NCBI RefSeq assembly: GCF_029893635.1
Contig: NZ_JARXYR010000002.1
Coordinates: 3,447,001 to 3,511,000 of the forward strand
Origin: Variovorax sp. TBS-050B
Lineage (GTDB): Bacteria > Pseudomonadota > Gammaproteobacteria > Burkholderiales > Burkholderiaceae_C
DNA: 64,000 nucleotides
Direction: 5' to 3'
The position numbers were made by a program, and so were the translations under genes. Position 1 is the first letter of the stretch, and each line of letters starts with the position of its first letter. This document shows, piece by piece, positions 16,913 through 24,680 of this stretch. The notes under the pieces were generated by a model. The model made no database searches, was not told where the DNA came from, and saw nothing but the letters and a program-made list of their open reading frames with translations.

Positions 16913-17931
16913 CAATCCGGCTTGATGTTGGCCCTGGCGATGACCTTCTGCCAGCGCGCCTGCTCGGCCGCGATGAACTGCGCGAACTGCTCGGGCGTGC
17001 CGCCCACGGCCTCGGCGGCGTCGGCCGTCAGCCGCTGCATCGCGTCGGGCGACTTCACGGCCTTCATCGTCTCGGTCGAGAGCTTCGCGAGGTGCGCGGG
17101 CTCGATGCTCGCGGGCGCGAGCATGCCGTACCACTGCGTCATCTCGAAGCCCGGGAAGCCCTGCTCGGCCACCGTCGGCACGTCGGGCAGCTGCGCCAGG
17201 CGCCTGGCCGAGCCGGTGGCGATGCAGCGCACCTTGCCGGCCTTGATGAAGGGGATGATCGCCGCCGCGCCGATGGCCGAGGCGTCGAGCCGGCCCGAGA
17301 GCAGGTCGGTCACCATCGGCCCGGTGCCGCGGTAGGGCACGTGCAGCATGAACACGCCGGCCGTCATCTTCAGGTACTCGAAGGCCAGGTGCCCCGCGCT
17401 GCCGTTGCCCGCCGAGCCGTAGCTGAGCTTGCCCGGCTTCGACTTGGCATAGGCGATGAACTCCTTGAGGTTCTGCGCCGGCACGTCGGGATGCACCACG
17501 TACAGGCTCGGCACCTTCGCGAGCAGGCTCACCGGCTTGAAGTCCTTGTTCGGGTCGTAGGGCAGCTTCGGGAAGATGTAGGGATTGACGGCCAGCGTGC
17601 CGATGTGGCCGAGGATCAGCGTGTGCTGGTCGTTCGCACGCGCCACCTCGCTCATCGCGATGTTGCCGGCCGCGCCGGGCTTGTTGTCGACGAACACGCT
17701 CTGGCCCAGCGTGCGCGAGAGTTCGGCGGCGGTCGAGCGCGCCACGATCTCCGAGCTGCCGCCGGGCGCGAAGGGCACGACGAAGCGCACCGACTTGCTG
17801 GGCCACGCGGCCTGGGCCGAGGCCAGCGGGGGCAGCAGGCCGCCGAGCGCGAGCGCCGAGCCCTGCTGCAGCCAGCGGCGGCGCGTGGGCGAGGCATCGT
17901 GGAAGAGGTGGTCGGTGAAGGGGTGGGGCAT
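16912..17931 (-). CDS. Bug/TctC-family substrate-binding protein
   Basis: This encodes 339 residues. An N-terminal PTRRRWLQQGSALALGG with twin arginines suggests a Tat-type or ordinary signal peptide. The mature part is classic Bug (WPSKSVRFVVPFAPGGSSEI, GAAGNIAMSEVA, YGSAGNGSAGHLAFEYLK, VPYRGTGPMVTDLLSGRLD, LPDVPTVAEQGFPGFE). It lies 67 bases after an IclR-type regulator gene in the same direction. This suggests uptake of an aromatic or hydroaromatic acid of the neighbouring catabolic cluster, which is inference only. Confidence 0.92.
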   Translation of the reverse strand: MPHPFTDHLFHDASPTRRRWLQQGSALALGGLLPPLASAQAAWPSKSVRFVVPFAPGGSSEIVARSTAAELSRTLGQSVFVDNKPGAAGNIAMSEVARANDQHTLILGHIGTLAVNPYIFPKLPYDPNKDFKPVSLLAKVPSLYVVHPDVPAQNLKEFIAYAKSKPGKLSYGSAGNGSAGHLAFEYLKMTAGVFMLHVPYRGTGPMVTDLLSGRLDASAIGAAAIIPFIKAGKVRCIATGSARRLAQLPDVPTVAEQGFPGFEMTQWYGMLAPASIEPAHLAKLSTETMKAVKSPDAMQRLTADAAEAVGGTPEQFAQFIAAEQARWQKVIARANIKPD

Positions 17932-17998
17932 GGCGAGCGTCTCCGTCTTGGTGTTCGAGAAGCCGGCATCGTGCGCGCGCGATGCTGTCGGAATGCTG

Positions 17999-18793
17999 TC
18001 AGATCAGGTTGCGCATCGCCTGCGCCGTTTCGCGCAGCACCGGCAGCACGCGCGCCACGGCATCTTCGGAGCTTTCGTGGCCCATCGGCATCGTGATGTT
18101 GAGCGCACCCACGAGCGTGCCGTGCCGGTCGCGCAGCGGCACCGCGATACCGCGCGAGTTGAGGTCGAGCTGCTGCTCCGACAGCGCCCAGCCCTGGGCC
18201 CGGATGCGCGCGAGCTCGAGCTTCATGCGCTCCATGCTCGCGATGGTGTGCGAGGTGAAGACCGTGAGCTGCCGGGTCGCGAGCCAGTCGGCGATCTCGG
18301 CCTCGCTGCGCAGCGCGAGCATCAGCATGCCGGAGGCCGTGACCTGCGCCGGCACGCGCGCGCCGAGCACGTAGCCGGTGCTCATGCTGCGGTTGGGGCC
18401 GTTGCGCGCGATGTAGACCACCTCGTCGCCGTCCATCACGCTGAGGTAGGCGATCTCGTTGGTGCCGGCCGCCACGCGCTGCAGGAAGGGCTGCACCACG
18501 CGCGGCAGCCGCGCCGACTCGAGGTACGACTGGCCCAGCCGCAGCACGCGCGGCGTGAGCCAGAACAGCTTGCCGTCGCTCGCGACGTAGCCCATGTGCT
18601 GCAGCGTCAGCAGGTAGCGCCGCGCGGCGGTGCGGGTCATGCCGGTGCGCTCGCCGGCTTGGCTGGCGGTCAGGCGGGGGTGCGCGTCGTCGAAGGCCTC
18701 GATGATGCTCACGCCGCGTTCCAGGCCTGCGATCCAGTCGCGCTTGTCAAGGCCGGCGGGGGGGGGTGCGTCGTCCGCGGGTGGTTTTGCCAT
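17999..18793 (-). CDS. IclR-family regulator, PcaR-like
   Basis: This encodes 264 residues. The N-terminal winged helix (RGVSIIEAFDDAHPRLTASQ...GMTRTAARRYLLTLQHMGYV) and the C-terminal effector domain (GARVPAQVTASGMLMLAL, DLNSRGIAVPLRDRHGTLVG ALNI) are those of the PcaR/PobR/CatR branch that regulates protocatechuate catabolism. It is transcribed divergently from the shikimate/protocatechuate cluster. The shared spacer holds a PcaR-type site at 18833-18847. It probably responds to a pathway intermediate such as 3-oxoadipate. Confidence 0.88.
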   Translation of the reverse strand: MAKPPADDAPPPAGLDKRDWIAGLERGVSIIEAFDDAHPRLTASQAGERTGMTRTAARRYLLTLQHMGYVASDGKLFWLTPRVLRLGQSYLESARLPRVVQPFLQRVAAGTNEIAYLSVMDGDEVVYIARNGPNRSMSTGYVLGARVPAQVTASGMLMLALRSEAEIADWLATRQLTVFTSHTIASMERMKLELARIRAQGWALSEQQLDLNSRGIAVPLRDRHGTLVGALNITMPMGHESSEDAVARVLPVLRETAQAMRNLI

Positions 18794-18811
18794 GGTGTTA
18801 ACCCTAGGTTT

Positions 18812-18847
18812 GATCGATCGTCGATTAATCGAGATCGATTATCGAAC
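18812..18847. promoter_or_regulatory. PcaR-like operator in the divergent promoter
   Basis: Bases 18833-18847 read, on the minus strand, GTTCGATAATCGATC. This differs at two positions from the 15-bp PcaR site of Pseudomonas putida (GTTCGATAATCGCAC, quoted from memory). A second GATCGAT at 18812 repeats the half-site 21 bases away, two helical turns, as in PcaU/PcaR operators with an extra half-site. It lies between the IclR regulator and the catabolic operon and could control both. Confidence 0.75.
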
Positions 18848-18943
18848 GTTTGGGCGGCTTGGCGGCTGCGCGGTCGGCGCGATGGGACTATAAAGCCCTG
18901 CATCGGCCCGTCCATAGGGCGATTGACGAACGGAAGCAAGCCC

Positions 18944-19867
18944 ATGAGCCACTCCATCAACGGCAGCACCCAGGCCTACCTGATCCCTGGCGATCCGGTG
19001 CGCAACGTGCGGCTGCCGCGCATGTTCAACGCGGCCTTCGAGCGCTTCGGCATCGATGCGGTGCTGGTGCCGGTGCAGGTGCCGCTGCGCGACTTCGCGG
19101 TGTTCTTCAAGGCCGCCTTCCTCGCGCGCAACGTGCTCGGCATGGTGATCGCGCCGCCGCACAAGCCGATGGCGGTCGACCTGCTCGACGGCTGCGGCCT
19201 CTTCGGCCGCGTGGCGGGCTCGGTCAACGTGGTGCGCCGCATCGAGAACAACGAACTCGAGGGCGACCTGTTCGACGGCGAGGGCCTGATCGGCGCGCTC
19301 GATCACTACAACATCCCGTTCCGCGGCAAGCGCGTGCTGATCCTCGGCGCGGGCGTGAGCGCCGCGGCCATCGGGGTGGCGCTGGCCGAAGGCGGCACCG
19401 TCGACGGCGCCGAGCACATCGCCTTCTACGACACCTCGGCCGGCCGGGCCGCCGGCGTGGCGGCCAAGCTCGACGCCTTCTTCGACGCCAGCGTGACCGC
19501 GGTCGAGAGCAACGCGCCCGAGGGCTACGACCTCGTGATCAACGCCACGCCGCTCGGGCTGGTCGAGGGCGATGCGCTGCCGCTCGACGTGTCGCGCATG
19601 GACAGCCATGCGGCGCTGTTCGACATCCTGCTGCGCAACCAGCCCACGCCGCTGGTGCAGGCGGCGCGCGCGCGCGGGCTCAATGCGCAGGCGGGCTTCG
19701 AGATGCTGATCCAGCAGATGCCGCACTACTTCCGCTACTTCGGCCACCTCGACGCGGCCGCGGCCATGCAGGCCGATGCGGACTTCCTGCGCGAGATCAT
19801 CTATCCGAGCGCGATGCGCGACGAGATCGCCCATCCGCTGCGCTACCGCTCGGCCAACGTCGCCTGA
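18944..19867 (+). CDS. Shikimate/quinate dehydrogenase-like protein (first copy)
   Basis: This encodes 307 residues from the ATG at 18944 (MSHSINGSTQAYLIPGDPV). The substrate domain keeps the lysine motif as APPHKPMAVDLLD, and the C-terminal Rossmann domain has ILGAGVSAAAIGVALAEGG and NATPLGL. The usual SxS substrate motif is replaced, so it is an SDH-like (AroE-like) divergent member. It opens the operon behind the PcaR-like operator, which points to oxidation of quinate or shikimate to 3-dehydro forms rather than aromatic biosynthesis. Confidence 0.8.
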   Translation: MSHSINGSTQAYLIPGDPVRNVRLPRMFNAAFERFGIDAVLVPVQVPLRDFAVFFKAAFLARNVLGMVIAPPHKPMAVDLLDGCGLFGRVAGSVNVVRRIENNELEGDLFDGEGLIGALDHYNIPFRGKRVLILGAGVSAAAIGVALAEGGTVDGAEHIAFYDTSAGRAAGVAAKLDAFFDASVTAVESNAPEGYDLVINATPLGLVEGDALPLDVSRMDSHAALFDILLRNQPTPLVQAARARGLNAQAGFEMLIQQMPHYFRYFGHLDAAAAMQADADFLREIIYPSAMRDEIAHPLRYRSANVA

Positions 19868-19904
19868 CGCCCTTCTTTTTCTCCGAGAACCGACGACCAC
19901 CTTC

Positions 19905-20738
19905 ATGCTTTCCGGCAAGACCACCCTCATCGCCCACCTGGGCTATCCGACCGAGGCCTTCAAGGCGCCGATGATCTACAACCCCTGGTTCGAGAAGCAG
20001 GGCATCGACGCGATGGTGGTGCCGATGGGCGTGAAGCCCGAGGACTACGCGGCCTCGCTCGCGCAGATCTTCCGCTTCTCGAACCTGCGCGGCGCGCTCG
20101 TCACCATGCCGCACAAGGTCACGACCATGGCGCTGGTGGACGAGGTCACGCCCACGGCGCGCATCGCGGGCGCCTGCAACGCGATCCTCAGGCGGCCCGA
20201 CGGCACGCTGCTGGGCGACCAGTTCGACGGCGCCGGCTTCGTGCGCGGCGTGGAGCGCAAGGGGCGCCTGTTCAAGGGCACGCGCGTGCTGGTCTCGGGC
20301 GCAGGCGGCGTGGGTTCGGCCATCGCGGCTTCGATCGCCGCGGCCGGCGCGGCGGAGCTGATGCTCTTCGATGCCAACCCGGCCTCGGCCGAGGCGCTCG
20401 CCGCGCGGCTGCGCGAACACCATCCGCAGATGAAGGTCGCCACCGGCGCGAAGGACCCGGCGGGCTTCGACGTGATCGTCAATGCGACGCCGCTCGGCAT
20501 GAAGGACGACGACCCGCTGCCCTTCGACGTGGACCGGATCGACCCCGGTACCTTCGTCGGCGAGGTCGTGATGAAGACCGAATACACGCCGCTGCTGCAG
20601 GCCGCGAAGGCCAAGGGCTGCGCGGTGCAGGTCGGCACCGACATGCTGTTCGAGATGATCCCGGCGTACCTCGAGTTCTTCGGCTTCGGCACCGCCTCGC
20701 CGGACGAGCTGCGGGCGGTGGCGCGGCTGAGCTACTGA
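19905..20738 (+). CDS. Shikimate dehydrogenase-like protein (second copy)
   Basis: This encodes 277 residues (MLSGKTTLIAHLGYPTEAF). It has the substrate lysine in VTMPHKVTTMALVDEVT, the Rossmann glycine motif SGAGGVGSAIAASIA and NATPLGMKDDD. It lies 37 bases downstream of the first copy and is clearly different from it, so the two are diverged paralogues, possibly acting on shikimate and quinate, or one with NAD and one with NADP. Both belong to the AroE superfamily rather than the PQQ-dependent QuiA type. Confidence 0.82.
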   Translation: MLSGKTTLIAHLGYPTEAFKAPMIYNPWFEKQGIDAMVVPMGVKPEDYAASLAQIFRFSNLRGALVTMPHKVTTMALVDEVTPTARIAGACNAILRRPDGTLLGDQFDGAGFVRGVERKGRLFKGTRVLVSGAGGVGSAIAASIAAAGAAELMLFDANPASAEALAARLREHHPQMKVATGAKDPAGFDVIVNATPLGMKDDDPLPFDVDRIDPGTFVGEVVMKTEYTPLLQAAKAKGCAVQVGTDMLFEMIPAYLEFFGFGTASPDELRAVARLSY

Positions 20739-20741
20739 CAT

Positions 20742-20884
20742 GAAATACGGGCAGCCGGACGCAGAAGTCGCAAAGGTCTCGCAGAAGTCGCAGAAGTAAA
20801 TCCAAAAAAATGATTCCGGTTTCTTTTGCGGCTTCTGCGTGATTTTTGTATTCCTTCTGCGTTCGGCTGTCCGATCCCGTATTC
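20742..20884. repeat. Palindromic CGCAGAAG-type dispersed repeat, copy B
   Basis: This 143-bp copy lies between the second dehydrogenase gene (stop 20738) and pcaB (start 20907). Outer arms are GAAATACGGGCAGCCGGACG and its near mirror TCGGCTGTCCGATCCCGTAT. Internal CGCAGAAG/CTTCTGCG units match copies A and C. It starts 4 bases after the stop codon, so the operon transcript would carry a long hairpin here. Confidence 0.85.
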
Positions 20885-20906
20885 GCCTTAACCGTCGCTT
20901 CCAACC

Positions 20907-22120
20907 ATGAGCATCTTCGAAGGTTTTCTTTCCACGTCCGAGACGCTCGGCGCCTTCAGCGACCGCGCCTTCGTCGACGCGATGCTGCGCTTCGAGGCCG
21001 CGCGCTCTCGCGCGCCCAGGCCGCCGAGGGGTTGATCCCCGAGAGCGCGGCGCATTCCATCGTCGGCAGCTGCAAGGTCGAGCTGTTCGATGTCGCCAAG
21101 ATCGTGCGCGAGAGCGGGCGCGCCGGCAGCGTCGCGATTCCGCTCGTCAAGGCGCTGCGCGAGGCGGTGGGCCTGTTCAACGCCGAGGCCGCGCCCTTCG
21201 TGCATTTCGGCAGCACCAGCCAGGACGTGATCGACAGCGCGATGGCGCTGGTCACGCGCGAAGCGGTGGCGCTGGTCGAGGCCGACCTCGCCAAGGCGGC
21301 CGGCGCGCTGCTGCGGCTCGCGGTGCAGCATGCCGAGACGCCGATGCTCGCGCGCACGCTGATGCAGCCGGCCTCGGTCACCAGCTTCGGCTTCAAGTGC
21401 GCGGGCTGGGCGGCGCCGCTGGTGCGCAGCCGCGTCCGCCTGCGTGCGGCGGCGAGCCATGCGCTGCAGCTGCAGCTGGGCGGCGCGGTCGGCACGCTGG
21501 CGCAGATGAAGGGGCAGGGCGCGGCGGTGCGCAGGCGCATGGCCGCCGAACTCAAGCTCGGCGATCCTGGCGCGACCTGGCACACGCAGCGCGACGAATG
21601 GGTGGCGCTCGGCTGCGAACTCGGCCTCCTCACCGGCAGCCTGGGCAAGATCGCGGTCGACATCGCGCTGCTCGGGCAGTACGAGGTCGGCGAAGTCACC
21701 GAGCCCAGCGAGCCCGGCCGCGGCGGCTCGTCGGCGATGCCGCACAAGCGCAACCCGGTGGCCTCGATGGTCGCGATCGCCGCCGCGCACCGCGCGCCGC
21801 AGCGCGTGGCCGCCTTGCTCGGCGCGATGCCGCAGCAGCACGAGCGCGCCCTCGGCGCCTGGCAGGCGGAGCTGGCCGAATGGCCGCAGCTCTTGATGTC
21901 GGCGCACGGCAGCGTGCGTGCGATGGCGGCCGCATTGCCGGGCCTGCAGGTGGACGCCGCGCGCATGCGCGCCAACATCGACCGGCTGCGCGCCGAGCTG
22001 CCGCGCAGCGCCGCCGACGAATGGTTCGATCCGGCGCTCGCCGCCGGGGCCGGGCAGACCGCGCGCGCCGAAGCCGAGGCGCTCCAGGCCCAACTCTCAG
22101 ACAAGGAACTCTCTGCATGA
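20907..22120 (+). pseudogene. pcaB: 3-carboxy-cis,cis-muconate cycloisomerase, frameshifted as given
   Basis: PcaB converts 3-carboxy-cis,cis-muconate to 4-carboxymuconolactone. The start (MSIFEGFLSTSETLGAFSDR...MLRFEAA) is in one frame. After 20999 the rest (LSRAQAAEGLIPESAAHSIV onward) continues in another. Two extra bases in the GCGCGC run at about 21000-21005 explain this; without correction the product stops at 21035 after 42 residues. Downstream the protein is intact and typical: FGSTSQDVIDSAMAL, and the fumarate-lyase signature GSSAMPHKRNP. Corrected length is about 403 residues. The 3' end overlaps pcaC by 4 bases. It is either a real null mutation or an assembly error in a GC repeat. 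Confidence 0.85.
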
Positions 22121-22545
22121 CCGCACCCGAACAACCGGGCTCCGCCGACTACGAAGCCGGCCTCGTCAACCGCCGCCGCGTGCTCGGCGATGCCTGGGTC
22201 GACCGCTCGCTCGCGAACCGCAACGCCTTCAACGCCGAGTTCCAGGAACTCATCACGCGCCATGCGTGGAACGACATCTGGGGCCGGCCCGCGCTCGGCG
22301 ACAAGACGCGCCGCTTCATGGTGCTGTCGATGATGCTCGGCATCCATGCCTACGAGGAGTTCGCGATGCACGTGCGCGCCGCGCTCGACGGCCCGCCCGA
22401 ATCGCGCCTCACGCCCGATGACATCAAGGAAGTCATCATGATGGCCGCCATCTACTGCGGCGTGCCGGTGGCCAACCATGCCTTCGGCATCGCCACCGGC
22501 ATCCTGCGCGAAAAGGGCCTGCTGCCGCCAGCGGCGGCGCAGTGA
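22117..22545 (+). CDS. pcaC: 4-carboxymuconolactone decarboxylase
   Basis: This encodes 142 residues of the carboxymuconolactone decarboxylase family (YEAGLVNRRRVLGDAWVDRS, TRFMVLSMMLGIHAYEEFAM-like core RRFMVLSMMLGIHAYEEFAM, IMMAAIYCGVPVANHAFGIA). It catalyses 4-carboxymuconolactone to 3-oxoadipate enol-lactone. The ATG overlaps the pcaB stop and its own stop overlaps the GTG of the next gene, so the operon is tightly coupled. Confidence 0.95.
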   Translation: MTAPEQPGSADYEAGLVNRRRVLGDAWVDRSLANRNAFNAEFQELITRHAWNDIWGRPALGDKTRRFMVLSMMLGIHAYEEFAMHVRAALDGPPESRLTPDDIKEVIMMAAIYCGVPVANHAFGIATGILREKGLLPPAAAQ

Positions 22546-23777
22546 GCGCGCCGCGCCCCGGGGGCGGCGGCCGCCTTTTTCGGCCCGGCTTCACGCTGCT
22601 GCTGCCCCTGCTGCTCGCGGCCCAGCCGGTGGCGACCGACAGCTACCTGCCGGCGCTGCCCGCGATCGCGAACGAGCTCGGCTCGGCCAGCACCAGCCTC
22701 ACGCTGTTCGTGCTGGCCTTCGGCTGCGCGCAGCTGCTCTGCGGGCCGCTGGCCGACCGCTTCGGCCGCCGGCCGGTGCTGCTCGCGGGGCTGGCCTGCT
22801 ACGTGGTCGCGGCGCTCGGCGGCGCCTTTGCGCACAGCGTGGCGATGCTCGCGGCCTGCCGCACGCTGCAGGGCTTCTCGATGGCCGCCATCCTGGTCTG
22901 CGCGCGCGCCGCGGTGCGCGACCTCTATCCCGCGCACGAAGGGCCGCACGTGATGGCGCGCGGGCTCACGGGCCTGGGCGTGGTGGGGCTGCTCGCGCCG
23001 CTCGTCGGCGCATGGCTGGTGCAGGGCGCGGGCTGGCGCTGGGTGATGGGGCTGATGGCGCTCTATGCGCTGGTGCTGTTCGCGCTGTGCTGGCGCGCCT
23101 TCGGCGAAACGCGGCAGCCGCTCGCCGAAGGCGCGCCCGCGACGCAGCGCGGCAGCACGCGCGCGGTGTTCGCGAGCCGCAGCTTCCGCGCCTGGGCTTC
23201 GGTGGCCGCGGCCACCTACGGCGGGCTGTTCTGCTTCCTGCTGCTCTCGCCGATGGTCTACATCGGCTACCTCGGCTGGTCGCCCGCGTGGTACGGCTGG
23301 ATTCCCGCGGGCGGCTCGCTGGTCTACATCTTCAGCACCACCATGTGCCGGCGCCTGCTGCGCCGCCACGGACCGGTGCGCACCGTGCAGCTCGGCGCCA
23401 TGCTGAGCATCGCGGGCGCGGCGATCCAGGCGCTGGGCTGCTGGCTCGCGCCGCAGAGCGCGCTGCCGCTGCTCGCGGGCCATGCGGTCTACTGCCTGGG
23501 CCATGGCATCCACCAGCCCTGCGGCCAGGCCGGCGCCGTGGGCGACCTGCCGCATCTTGCCGGCCGCGCCGTCTCGTGGTCGGGTTTCGGCATGATGATG
23601 GTGGCTTTCGGCGTCGGCCAGATCGCGGCACAGTTCGTCGACACGGGCTATTCGAACGGCGCGTGGCCGATGGTCGTGCCGATGCTGCTCGCGGGCGGCG
23701 TGCTGCTGGCCATCGCGTTCCTGTGGCTGCCGCGCCTCCACCAACCACCCCATCCGACCAGGAAGGAAACACCATGA
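22542..23777 (+). CDS. MFS transporter, Bcr/CflA-like
   Basis: This encodes 411 residues and about 12 membrane segments, starting at a GTG that overlaps the pcaC stop. MFS markers are ATDSYLPALPAIANELG and GPLADRFGRRPVLLAG (loop 2-3 motif), typical of the Bcr/CflA drug-resistance group. Its position inside the pca operon, overlapping pcaC and pcaD, suggests transport of an aromatic acid or export of a toxic intermediate, but the substrate is unknown. Confidence 0.85.
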   Translation: MSAPRPGGGGRLFRPGFTLLLPLLLAAQPVATDSYLPALPAIANELGSASTSLTLFVLAFGCAQLLCGPLADRFGRRPVLLAGLACYVVAALGGAFAHSVAMLAACRTLQGFSMAAILVCARAAVRDLYPAHEGPHVMARGLTGLGVVGLLAPLVGAWLVQGAGWRWVMGLMALYALVLFALCWRAFGETRQPLAEGAPATQRGSTRAVFASRSFRAWASVAAATYGGLFCFLLLSPMVYIGYLGWSPAWYGWIPAGGSLVYIFSTTMCRRLLRRHGPVRTVQLGAMLSIAGAAIQALGCWLAPQSALPLLAGHAVYCLGHGIHQPCGQAGAVGDLPHLAGRAVSWSGFGMMMVAFGVGQIAAQFVDTGYSNGAWPMVVPMLLAGGVLLAIAFLWLPRLHQPPHPTRKETP

Positions 23778-24538
23778 CCCGTTTGAACGTCGTCCGCGAA
23801 GGCAGCGGTCCCTTCGTCGTGCTGAGCCATGCGCTCGGCTGCGACCTGCACATGTGGGACGGCGTGGCCGAGCAGCTCGCGCGCGGCCACACCGTGATCC
23901 GCTACGACCACCGCAACCATGGCGGCTCCGAAGTCGTGCCGGGCGCGCTGCACGTGGAAACGCTGGCGCAGGACGCGGCCGAGCTGATCCGGCGCGAGGC
24001 CGGCGGCGAGCCGGTGCACTTCGTCGGCCTGTCGATGGGCGGCATGACCGCCCAGGCGCTCGCGGTGCGGCATCCCGAGCTGTTGCGCAGCATCGTGATC
24101 GCGAACTCGTCGGCCCACTACCCCGACCGCTCGCCATGGCGCGCGCGCGTCGAGACCGTCGCCTCGCAGGGCGTGGCGGCCATCGCGCAGGGCGCGGTGG
24201 CACGCTGGCTCACGCCCGGCTACGTGACGACCGGCGAGGGCAAGGCCGCGGCCCAGGCGCTCCACGAGGTGCTGGTGCGCACCGGTCCGCAGGGCTACAT
24301 CGAGGCCTGCCAGGCGGTGGCGGCGATCGATTTCCGCGACAGCAACCGCCGCATCGCCGTGCCCACGCTGGTGATCGCGGGCGTGCAGGACGAGGCCACG
24401 CCGCTCGCGATGTCCGAAGCCATCGCGGCGGCGATTCCTGGTGCACGGCTCGCGACCATCGACGCGGCGCACCTGAGCGCGGTGGAGCGGCCGGTGGAGT
24501 TCAGTCAGCTGCTGATCGATTACTGGCGCAGCCTTTGA
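23774..24538 (+). CDS. pcaD: 3-oxoadipate enol-lactonase
   Basis: This encodes a 254-residue alpha/beta hydrolase. The nucleophile elbow is GLSMGG (Ser87), with Asp206 in GVQDEATP and His233 in IDAAHLSAVERP completing the triad. LSHALGCDLHMWDGVAEQL and YDHRNHGGS are typical of PcaD. It hydrolyses 3-oxoadipate enol-lactone to 3-oxoadipate. The ATG overlaps the MFS gene stop. It is the last gene of the first pca transcription unit. Confidence 0.93.
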   Translation: MTRLNVVREGSGPFVVLSHALGCDLHMWDGVAEQLARGHTVIRYDHRNHGGSEVVPGALHVETLAQDAAELIRREAGGEPVHFVGLSMGGMTAQALAVRHPELLRSIVIANSSAHYPDRSPWRARVETVASQGVAAIAQGAVARWLTPGYVTTGEGKAAAQALHEVLVRTGPQGYIEACQAVAAIDFRDSNRRIAVPTLVIAGVQDEATPLAMSEAIAAAIPGARLATIDAAHLSAVERPVEFSQLLIDYWRSL

Positions 24539-24609
24539 GGAAACGGCTTCGGGCCACCCGGCCCACGCCTAGGTCTAACCCCTATTACGTCCGAACAGTG
24601 CACGTTTGC

Positions 24610-24624
24610 GTTCGATCATCGAAC
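24610..24624. promoter_or_regulatory. PcaR-like operator before quiC
   Basis: GTTCGATCATCGAAC is a near-perfect 15-bp palindrome and matches the remembered PcaR consensus GTTCGATAATCGCAC at 12 of 15 positions. It lies 57 bases before the ATG of the dehydroshikimate dehydratase gene. With the site at 18833 it would place both transcription units of the cluster under the IclR regulator at 17999. Confidence 0.75.
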
Positions 24625-24680
24625 GCTACATGCATGCGAAGCGTTGTAGCGGGCGCAGGCTGTTCCTACAGTCACGTCCC

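Noticed and set aside
14460..18096. Long plus-strand frames opposite the TctDE-like system and Bug gene
   Set aside because: Arg/Ala/Gln-rich antisense translations typical of GC-rich DNA; the minus-strand genes have clear families.
20479..20904. Minus-strand frames reading SRTQKEYKNHAEAAK over the palindromes
   Set aside because: The similarity between copies comes from the repeat DNA itself, not from a conserved gene.
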